Positions 34,580 to 44,883 of a stretch of 64,000 nucleotides of DNA are shown piece by piece (position 1 is the first letter of the stretch; every line of letters starts with the position of its first letter). The position numbers were made by a program, and so were the translations under genes. The notes under the pieces were generated by a model. It ran no database searches and had not been told where the DNA came from. It saw only the letters and a program-made list of their open reading frames with translations. The stretch spans positions 558,001 to 622,000 of the forward strand of contig JAUEDM010000007.1 of the NCBI GenBank assembly GCA_033439685.1. The letters run 5' to 3'. Source of the stretch: Apodospora peruviana. Its lineage: Eukaryota > Ascomycota > Sordariomycetes > Sordariales > Lasiosphaeriaceae.

Positions 34580-36828
34580 CTTGTCTTGTGTGATCGCGGA
34601 GAAGGCTGTGGGAAACGGGAGTGGCGGGTTGCTAAGGGATAGTGATTTGGCTCGTCGAGAGTCGGAATGTGCACGCAGAGATGGGTTGCGTGGGAAATGA
34701 AAGATGCGTCGCGCCCCAAAGACGAGAAAAGTATTTATTGGGTCGAGATGGGTTGGGTTGAGTGAATGGAGTTTGGAGATGGAAAAAGGCAAAGCTGTAT
34801 CCAGAGTGTTCGGTTGGTGGTTAGAGTTTCGTGGAAGGACAACAGTGGCCAGCAGCCAGCAACTACCGCCATCTGACTAGGCGACCACTCGGATGACGAC
34901 TTGCGGAGCCTTGGGCGGCAAAGTCCGTGCGTTTTGCCAGGCACCACGCTGGCCCGTCTCGGAGGTCCAAGCTCTCTCTGGTGAGGCGAGCTATCGACAC
35001 GCTTTCGAACCTTCCAACACTTTCCACCACCAGCTGCCAGCTGACAGAGCTTGTTCCGCCGGCTTCGGATGATAATCGCGACAACTTCAAACAGGCGATT
35101 GAGAGACGACAAAGTGGCAACTTGTTTTTGGGATTTTGATGGCCGTTGCTCTGTCTGGTCTGTTAATAATTGCAAGTTCTCAAGATGGAAGTACACAGTA
35201 ATGTTTGCTGCCTGTAACGGATGGGACAGGTCTACACTAAACTCCCCATCGACCGAACTCTGCAGTTTCACACTAAAGCTTGTTTACCATTCGTTTCACT
35301 GCATACCTGTTTTGCTATGCATCCATCTTCTCAGCTTGTTTGTGTGCCTTTTAAACAGTAACCCAGACGACATAAGGCTGATGGGATGATGTTCCCGTCA
35401 GAACGCCATCAGGTGCTTACAGGGACATCTGTCACTCACATTCGACGATAGCTTTTCTCAATTCAATAACGAGATCCCACATTCCGTATCAGCATGATAT
35501 TTCGAAATTTCCTTAGTATACAGCTCAATTTAGGCAACTGTACGTTGCTGGCCGCCGACAAAAAGCTGTCCGATATACACTGATTTGGAATCCGGGTGGT
35601 CGTCAGTTCCAATAGTGCCCGGGGGATATCATGCGTTGCTCCCTCCACGGTCGTGAGCTCGACGTTCATCACATCAGAGAGCATCCCCAACGATGACCAG
35701 CTGAAAGTTCAAGTCTTGGATTACAATAATTGTACGGTTCTATGGCTACTTCTGGGCAGAGAGACAACCCGCTGAAAATCCATCTTCATCCACGACAAGT
35801 TGTCCACCGTCCTTAGGCTCTTATAATTACTGACCAACATTATGATTTTGGTTGGTATATCGAGATCTCAGACCCGTGTACCTACACCTGTTCGACCAGA
35901 TAGACGTCTATATGTCTGGCAAGATCATCCAATATGCGTAAGCTAAAGTAGAGAGGTGGGTGGGTACCTAGCAGCGATATCCATGTATTCCGTACAATTT
36001 CCATATCTTAGCTAACGAACCTTCCGCAATCCCTCATGTTCATTCCATCGCTCAAGACGACTGTGATATGCTTTCGTCCTGCTGCTGCTGCCACTACCAC
36101 TGATTGTCCTTCTAACCCAGTATCCCATATCCACCCAGATAGGAAACACTATCTTCTCCTCACTCCCCACAAAAGAAGTCTCCAGCCATACAACTCACAT
36201 ATCAAGATTCCCCAGGCGGAATTTGAAAAAGAAAGAAGAGAGGAAACGACCGGAGACCAAATCGAGTCCAATCCTCGTCCGAATACCAAATCCATTGGAA
36301 CATTCGCGCACTTCCATTCATAGTAGTTAGTCCTTTGGACTGCCTAACTGACTGACTGACTGACTGACTGCCTTATCTAACTGGGTAAGTAAGCCAACAA
36401 AAATACAGAAACCAAACAAGTTAACCAACCCGAACCGCGACCCATTTCACGCCGCTGACTGAAAATCGCCATCCAGATACAAAAACTCCTGAGCCCCTTT
36501 CTTGCGCGTGATGATGACTATGCAGATGCTTACCCCCTAGCCAGCAGTGTTGATGTAAAACAAACCCCCAAATCAAAAAGAAACCCATGAAAAGGGGATG
36601 AAAAAGTCCAGACGCTGTCTCAACAACCTCCCTCCCCTTCTATACTCTTCCTCGCTCACACCCACGCACCTAGGCAACAAACAGAAACCCATATTCTAAC
36701 CTACCCCATCAACCACCTAATCAACCAACCAACCAAGGAGGCGAGAAACCCAAAGAATCTTCCATCCAGCCGTGAAAAGTACGGTCATACGGGACGAGAA
36801 AGACCCTGTCCATGGATATCCTGTGGGA
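34580..36828. other. Intergenic between CDC48 start and Yippee 3' end
   Basis: CDC48 promoter side and Yippee 3' flank. It contains a (CTGA)n tract at 36347-36370. No gene was recognised. Confidence 0.55.
36347..36370. repeat. Tetranucleotide repeat (ACTG)n
   Basis: About six units of ACTG/CTGA in non-coding DNA. Confidence 0.9.
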
Positions 36829-37345
36829 TCAAGAAACATTACACAACAACTCCGCCTCAAGAATAAACTTTCCCTCCTTGTACTTCTCACTGCTCTCATA
36901 AGCCTTATCATACTTCCATCCAACAGTCTCCTGACACTGGCGACACATCAGGTCGCGTACGATATGTCGTCCAGTGGTCATGTTGCGCTCGCTAGGCTCG
37001 CCGGTCGTGACATTCACAACATTGTTGAAGAGATATGCCTTTCCGTGCTGGCCGCGGAAGTTCTGTTTCTGTCAGCCCCTTGTTCTTTCTTCCCCTCAGT
37101 TTCCTGCCTGTCTGTCCCGCTCACTTCCGATTGTGAAATGATTCTTTCAAAGAGGAGCGTCGTTCTCGCTTGGCGATTGTAGTATCGGTGGTGTTGCGCA
37201 TAATATGCAAACGGTGGATACCTTATACATATGGAAGAAAACTTACTCGAGAGATAATATCCTCATGATTCGCCAGGTGCGCCTTGCAGTTCTTGCACCC
37301 GTAGATCCGGTTGCTGTTCAGATACGTATTGTACGCGAGACCCAT
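36829..37345 (-). CDS. Yippee family zinc-binding protein (MOH1-like)
   Basis: A small, highly conserved eukaryotic zinc-binding protein. In yeast the member Moh1 is linked to the GID ubiquitin-ligase network and stationary phase. The model is complement(36829-37062, 37247-37345), 110 aa, with a phase-0 intron of 184 nt (GTAAGT...ACAG). The family core is complete: NRIYGCKNCKAHLANHEDIISR, then NFRGQHGKAYLFNNVVNV, then GRHIVRDLMCRQCQETVGWKYDKAYESSEKYKEGKFILE. The CxxC pairs at about 17-20 and in MCRQC form the expected zinc site. The length fits the family (about 100-140 aa). Confidence 0.96.
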
Positions 37346-38985
37346 TTTGTTTTTGTCTATTCTCTCAGCTAGACAGATCGGTTGTTGTCATGTAATTCTG
37401 ACGCCGTTCGTGCCGGACTGCGAACGGAACGGGTAGTATGATAGATCGCTCCGGGTTGGTTGAGATGATGGGAGCCTAGAATCCGCGGAGAGCGAGTAGG
37501 CTTCCGTTCCAGCTGTCTTCCTCCTTCTTGTGTCGTATCCTCAACTCAAAAGAGACCCCGAATAAAACTCGATCGATCGATGGGTAGGAAAGAGGGAGGG
37601 AGGAAAGATAAACCCCGCGCTGCTGGATTGCTCGAGAACTGTTGTCCGTTTGTTCGCTCGACTTGTCCCGCAACGCGGTATTGGATCGGCGCCACCGGTG
37701 TTGGGCTAGCGGTTCGTCCGTCGGTTTCGTGTCAAGTCCGAGCGAGTAGTATGATGATGCGGCGATGATAATCCGTTCGGAAGGGAACAAAGCTCGAGCA
37801 GGCTCTCTCTCAGGCCGAGCAGAGGAGTTCGGGTACGAACTGTCGCAACCGAAAGGGTGTCCGGTGAAGATAAGCTACCGCGGCTAGTAATAAGGGTAAG
37901 GCCGACGGACGCAACGGCGCGGTGGGGAGGGGATTGCGGCTGACGGCGGGATATCGATGTTATTTGGGTACCTACGGTAGGCTTCCAGCGGCGGTAGTAG
38001 CTGATCGGTAGGGCAGGCACAGGTTCACTGTTGGGAAAATGGGAGTCGGAAGTAATGTAGATCAAGTAAGGGAAAGTAGGTAGGTATTTACAGCCGGCCT
38101 AGCAGACAGCTACTGCTACATAACTGCTGCTGTAGCTACGATTTTGGCCAGAGACGATAATGGATAAGGAAACATTGGCGGAGGTCAAAGTGAGGGGGAC
38201 GAAGGTGACTGCCTTACGTCAGTAAAGGCCTGGCGGGCAGCCGGGGAAGCTGAAGTCCGCAAAAGGGGTCAGGTCACTTGTTGGCCTAGGCCTGTGGCGT
38301 TGGGGTGGGTGATCTGCAGCGGGGAGGGGGTGGTAACACAGAGCAGAGACAAAGGACCATTTGACCTGGGTTCAAAACATAAGCTGAACGATTCCCTTAT
38401 CAATACCACCAACGTCGCTGCCAACAGCATTCTGATCCATTCAGAGAACTGTTTATCAAGGTATAAATCCGATATTGGCAAGTCGAAAGATGGATCGAAG
38501 GATGGATCGAGGTCCGCCTGTCACTTCACTGAAATGTGGGGATTCGAGCTGCGGAGTGGGGGTCCAGCTCATTCCAGTAGTCCACTCCACCACTCCCGGA
38601 CTTGATCACTCTCGATAACGGTAAGATGCTCATCGCATGGGAACGCAGCTTAAACTTGGAAAATGGATGTTCATATCGTATGAAAAAGGTATCATAAAAA
38701 ACTGCGATTGGTTTTAAACATGAGATATCAAACATTTTGATCATGTCCATCTAGGTACTATAAACATTTCCTAGCCCTTATAGAACACTGTCCGATTCCC
38801 AGAGCAAAAATGAACGACAAGAAGTAATATGTCCAGGCAGCCGCTGCCCCGTCTTTGTAAGTGACTGTAGCTTCTAAAGAGCCAACCATCGAGAGCAAAT
38901 ATATACGTCCAGAAAAAAAACCAAACAGATGCCCTCCTGGGCTCGTATCACCAACCACCAAAATCATCATATCATATCATCGAAA
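37346..38985. other. Intergenic between Yippee and the ferric reductase 3' end
   Basis: Yippee promoter side. GGTACCTACGGTAGG at about 37967-37982 and TAGGTAGGTA near 38079-38089 belong to the recurrent non-coding motif group. No gene was seen. Confidence 0.5.
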
Positions 38986-40906
38986 CTACCAACTGTTTGA
39001 CGGTTAGCAAAAAGGTTCCAGAGCTTGGAGGATGAGCGAAAAATACCTGAAAGCTTCTTCCACGAAGTCTATACTCCCGTGATACTGCCGGTTCCTTACA
39101 GCCCTCCGGACTTCATCACTCAAGGCGCCGGGTCCGCACACAGAGACACCCAGCGTGCCCACTTGGTTCTCCATCTCCATGCCCAAGAGGGTATCGATGT
39201 TTGGCCTCCCGGGAAACATCTGCACCGTCGAGCTCGGGCTGTGAATCTCCTTGGTCGACCGCGGCCGGCTCACGAACAACATGATCCTCAGCACCTCCCG
39301 CCGCTTCTCCATCGCCAAGATCTCCGTCATCCACGGCCGGATCCACTCCAGGTGCTCGGGGCTCTGGATCACCCACACCAGCACCACTTTCCGCGTAGCC
39401 GCCATGCCGTTGCTGTACGCCACCACGAGGTCGCGCACGTGCGGCACGGCCTGCGTAATGCCGACGCCGCCCGCGAAGAGCATGACAGTGCCGTACGAGT
39501 GCATACCGTGTAGCCCGCCATAGGGACCCTCAACCAGGCATTTGGTGACCAGCCGGCCGTCGACACATGCCGCCGCCTTGTTGTACAGGTTACCCGTAAA
39601 GCCGGTGCGGCCGCGGATGATGAACGAAACGGTGGTCTTCTGCATCGCCAGTACGTCTTGTCGGTCCATGGGCAAGCCCTTCTCGCCGTCTAGGTGGTCC
39701 GCTTCCTCACTCCAGGCGACCGAAAAGGGATGCGATTGCCAGAAGCTGATGGACGGCATGTAGATGTAGGCGTGCTGGCCGGGCTTGAAGGTCCACGGAC
39801 GCGCCATCGTGACCGTCACCCGGCAGGAGCCGCCGGGTAGGGCCTCGACTAACGTCTTGGTGCCACCCGCTCCGAAGTTGTGGTAGGCGACGCGGATGAC
39901 GCGGATGGCGCGTTCGATAGCCCAACCGATGACGGCAATCTTCAACCACATGAGCTGCGGGAGGTCCTTGAGGGCCAGATGATACCAAAGCCCCACGATG
40001 GACGCGATCGCCAGGAGAATGTGCAAGACCTTGAAAGTTTCGTAGAAGGCGTGCCGGAAGATACTCGCTGCCTGGATGCCGATGGCCACAAAAGCACACG
40101 TAGCCTATATTCAGATTAGCCACCACTTTTCATCTGAATATATTCAACATTAAACAACTTACAACAAAGCCAAACAGCATGTAGGGAACGGTGAGGGTGG
40201 TATTGAAAGCAGCCGCCCAGCCCTTGGTCGACGCATTGCCGACCAGGAACGCGAGAGTGTGAGCAAGCGCCTCCAAGATCACGATGCGTCCTAACCAGCG
40301 GTGGATAAGATTGTACGTGTCAAACGAGATGCCTAGCAGCGTGATGAGCGGGTTATTTCGGCCGGCCAAAATGAACAGTGGAATCATGTTGATAACCGAG
40401 AGAACACCGGTCCGGTTCCTGACAAGCCTCGCAACCTGGCTGACCGATCCCGAGTAGTCGATGGTCATGACGCAGAAAGCAACGTTGGTGGCGAAGTAGC
40501 CGACGAGGAACACCAGCTGAAGACGCGAGGGCAAGGTGCCGACGTTCACCGCGGAGCTTAACTGGAACTCGCGGTTGTGCCGCTTGCCAAAGATGGGCGC
40601 GTAGAGGACGTTCTTCTTGAACCACGAAACCTTGCCGGACGCCGTGGCGAAATATCGTTGCGTATCGTTAGCGAGGCATGTTACCGTCCGTACGTATTTG
40701 ATGAAGACCATGCTCATTCTCCAGACCAGAAGCGCGGCAGATATGGCGCCGAGGACGATGATCAGGTACTGCGAGAGCATATGATTCACGACATCCGCCT
40801 CGATGCTGTCCGTTCCTGCTCCTTGACCTTGGGGTGCACCACCCTTGCTCCCACCCTCTCCTCCCTGCGCCGGGGCGGTTGCGTTCCCCTGTGGTTCTCC
40901 TGCCAT
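38986..40906 (-). CDS. Ferric/cupric reductase, FRE family transmembrane oxidoreductase
   Basis: This enzyme passes electrons from NADPH through FAD and two hemes across the membrane to reduce extracellular metals. The model is complement(38986-38992, 39047-40104, 40163-40906), 602 aa. The N-terminus is Gly/Gln-rich without a signal peptide. A ferric-reductase membrane domain follows, with heme-ligand helices HRWLGRIVILEALAHT (about 203-218) and RHAFYETFKVLHI (about 264-277). Then comes FAD-binding FKPGQHAYIYMPSISFWQSHPFSVAW (HPFS motif), the NADPH-binding site LFAGGVGITQAVPHVRDL, and a C-terminal VSVCGPGALSDEVRRAV. The last exon is seven bases: splicing GTATTT...ACAG converts the read-through end to EEAFSW*, the usual family C-terminus, so I chose it. 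The family also includes NADPH-oxidase relatives, but the SH3-type and EF-hand features are absent. Regulation by iron is plausible but not shown. Confidence 0.93.
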
Positions 40907-43900
40907 CGTTATTCCCTCCTATGTGAACGTTATTGTTGAAGACCCTTTGCAGTTCCTGCTGTCGTTGGCGAGCGAGTCGAAGATGCGGGTCCTTCCTAGA
41001 TACGATTTTATATCATGTATGTTATCGTCTTGCGAGAGCGTCGAATGCCTGCGGTAGAACCGAAATAGTAAGAGAATAATTGAAGCAACGGCCCTCAGAA
41101 GTTCCGAGTCCAGCACGGGTTGCTGAGGTTGCCGTTCAAGAAATTGGTAGTGTGGTTGAGATGGAAAGCGCGGTGGATTGAGTCCTTCCAGTCGATAGTC
41201 TGATCTCTCGAAATCGGTCGCGGCTCTGCTCTTAAAGCTCCACTAGAGAGCCTTCACAGAAACAGTAGACGAGATGGAAGGTAGTACGGCCGGCGAAAGG
41301 TTAGGATGCGCGTATGAAGTAGTTTCCCAGTTTTGTATCCGGAAAGGGATCGAAGAAGCAGATGCACTCCTAGTTCAGAGAGTGTGAGAAGAGTGCACGG
41401 AATGATGCAAGGGAGCGTGGGTAAAAATCCAATGACCGAACAAGAACAACTCTAAACGATCGACTCCGTTAATTGTAGACACGGAGATTGTCCTGATGAG
41501 AAACGGAACCAGGCCCGAGAGAATGAAGGTGAGGATGAACCAGAAAGAGAGAACAGGAAGGCATGTCCAGGGGCGGGACGGGATGGGATGACGAGGAGGC
41601 AGGGAGCATTCTCTGTGGTGGGTTGATCACCACCACCGGGCCCAGGCCACCTCCCTACCGCTGTGTACAAGGACCGTTTTTTTCGCCTACAAAACGCCCC
41701 TCCTCCATCTCGCATATCCCCTGCCCAGGTCTTGGTGGATTATCGTCCAGCTTCAAGCCACCCCCCGACGCATGTCTGGTCCCCAGACGCTATCACCCGA
41801 CGATTTGCTATCGATTGCTTGCATTTGTCTCTCCGTGGCTTTTTCGGATGTGTGTTTGAGCTTTTTTTACGTTTGGTGCAGTGCAAACTCACTCGGCCAC
41901 GATCCCTACGAGAAAAGGAGGAGGCAGAGGCACTCGGCCCAGGTTGATTCACCGCCCTCTGCTCGGGTTGAAGCATAACAATACCACAGAGTGACAATTT
42001 TCTAGGGTGGCACGCTCATCGCTCACAGCTGGCTGGCCTGTCACAGCCTGCGATTGCGTATCCAGACAGCATAATACGAGTATCCCATGTTTTCATTTTT
42101 CCTGGGTCGACTGTGAACGCCGTCTGTGGACATCTCTGGTCCACCGAGCCCCTGAAGCCCCGGGTGTGCGTGCCTTCGGCTTCCACCCCGCTGAGGTAAG
42201 TCAAAATCAGGGCCGAGCGACCCTGTGGACTCCATCGAAGGCGCCTATGGTGCTCGCCGGTAATTTCCACGCGGCCTCGGCCAGGGCCTGACCAGGGGTC
42301 GAGTTGGGTGGGCGAGATGTGGCTGTTGATTTGTTTGTGGGATCGAGGGGCAATTGGTCGTTGTGGATAAACAGCGAGCGAACATGAAACAAGCGCATGG
42401 ACTTGACAAGTGCTTGGCTGCCAGGGTGCCCAAGATCTCAGCACATCCCAGCCGCCCATCTGGCCTACCACCACCGCATTGTCTCCATTCAAATCTCAGC
42501 CACTGCAAATCCTGCCAGGGAAGCACGTTTGTTCGTTGTCGACATCATCGGGTAGTCGGGATTGGGCCACGGCCTTGGGAATCAATAGCTGAATCGTCAA
42601 CCGTCGGACCTTCCGTCCTGGGACTCTTTTTCGGAGCTGTCAATACGCGCATTGCTCGGTAATCTGCAGTTACCCGAACAGCTGCTGTCGGCTCCGCGAT
42701 ATCGCTCTATTTCGAACATCGCACCCGAACTGGTGTCCGGAGAGTTCGGATGGGAGACTTAGACTGCGGGGTGGAAGGTGAGACAACCGCTGTCAAGGTC
42801 AAGAGAACAGATCTTTGTCGTGGGAAATATCGAATCCACCTCCAAGGTCATCGTGCGACCTTCCCCCGTCAACTTGAACTCCGTCTATTCTTTCCAAAGT
42901 TCCGCAGTTCGGTCCCTACTCCCTGGGAAGAAAACGAGTCGAAGTTGCCCGGTCCTGGAACGCTTCCATTCGTCGATCGTCAAAACCCCCGTTGTAGTTT
43001 AGCCAGACGCATGGCCAGAACAACTCGTGCCGCACGATCCAGGTCGGCAAGGCTGGTCGTGGTAATACGGGTATCGCGTGCATCATCCCCCACTCTTTCC
43101 AGTCAATGCACCGCGGCTGTAAATCTGAACGGTCCTCTCAATGTCACCTCCGCATCTTTCATGAACGGTGAGGTTCTTTTGTCGGGTGCACGCGTGGCAC
43201 GTCGGGTTGTTGGAGAAAAACTGTGTGTGCACGTGGGTGCAGCCTAGAATTGTCGATACGGCATATTATCATGCATTGAAACAGAGCCTCATTTAGCCAG
43301 TTAACTTCCCAAACGGCATTTGAGAGAGCTGCCTCGCTTGATCGACCTCCTTTGCCCCTGGGGTTGCAAGCCGAACTCGGCAATCGAATAATGGACGACA
43401 CCAGAATCCCGTCCGCTGGTAACTTGATCATGCCTCATCGTGATGGAGACCCTCTGCAAAATTCCGGGATCAGTTATCTGAGGTAGGAGGGAAAACGGGG
43501 TTCAACCGTCTTGGCGCTTCATGATTTTCCCATGATAAGATGCTGCCTTCGCAATCCTTGGTGTATCACCGTGACGCTTGTGAAACCAACTCGGGGTTGT
43601 TGCGATTTTTACAACGACTTATTCACGTCCTCTGAGGTTCAAGATGTAAGGATGTCGAAACGAAAACGGCCGCTGGGCTATGGAGAGAACGGTCGGGAAT
43701 AGCGGCAGTGCTATCGTGCACTGGCTCTGTTTTACATGTCTATCATGGTTGGCAGAACCATGACAAAACAAGAGGGATCGGAATGTTGGGCCCACGGCGA
43801 CGATCGTCCGTCGTTGATATGGCCGGCATTGACCAAGCCTCAAAAGCTACCCTGGCACCAGGTACACCAGGTTAGAAATAAGGCTGCCAAGGCCGTTCCC

Positions 43901-44883
43901 TTTGTATTGGAAATGGAATCAAGAATAGCAGGCAGTGTTAAAGCATCTCAGACGAAAGAGGCGGGTGGTGGTGATCAATAGTGACGACATGCAATACCTA
44001 AACTCAAAACAAACCTTTCTTTCTCCGACAAATATTTCACGGAACGGTGATCAATCTGAGAACGCATTAACATCACATTTATTGGCAGTTCGTCCGAGAT
44101 GACTTTCGATAATAATCGAAAGTTAGGTAAGGACAGTCCATCCCTCCAGTCAATTAACACTCGAGAATTTTGGTAACTCGAAGCGATGGGTCGGGCTGAT
44201 TGAGAGGTGGTTTCAGATCTCGCTACTACTCCACGTGGAGGTCCATGTCTCTCTCCAACGGCATGTGTTGCCGAGTGGACAGGCCGCCCAAACTCTTGAC
44301 GTCTTCATAAACCTTGCCCTCCCGAAGTGTTCGTCTCAGGTTATCAAAGAGATGTAGAGAGATACGTAAGCGTCTCCATTCATGGCTACGACTCCGACGA
44401 CCTGGCTAGGGACTGTCACAACGTCACCAATGGTCGACGAAGTGAAATACCCACAAGAGAGAACCCCATTGTAGGAAATTCGAGCACGTTTGACATCTCA
44501 TACTTGTAATTATCTTCTACAAGGGGTATATACAAAACAACCAATCCAGTGTGAATCCATAACACCGTATCCAGTTCGAAATCCAATATCTTGTCAACTT
44601 CGCAACGGCCTCCGTTCCAAAACTCTAGGAAAGGTCCCAAGAGAGGCTATGCGGATCCACCTCATGTATAGCCAGTTCATGGACGTTCCCTCCATTCTTC
44701 GCATCTGACAGTCTGAGTTCATGCGCCTGCCAGACCACAAAACTCCAAAGCCACGCGGCAGGCCCACCTCTCCGCGACTTCCATATCATCCCACCAAGCA
44801 GAAGGCAACCACGGCCCAGTGACAGAAAGTATGGGTTCCGGCGGCCGGGAAGGCGCCGCCAACCTCAGGCAGACCGCGCCGAT
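40907..44883. other. 4 kb region without a recognisable gene
   Basis: This is the upstream region of the ferric reductase and the 3' flank of the 44884 gene. Open frames up to about 165 codons lack any motif. A CCAAT (plus strand) occurs near 41429. No repeat or RNA gene was identified. Confidence 0.55.

Noticed and set aside
39004..39047. Unspliced C-terminus of the ferric reductase
   Set aside because: The spliced ending EEAFSW* matches the family and uses good splice signals, so the read-through tail is judged an intron artefact.
42750..43247. 165-codon plus-strand frame upstream of the ferric reductase
   Set aside because: Basic, low-complexity, no recognisable domain and no conserved-looking pattern.
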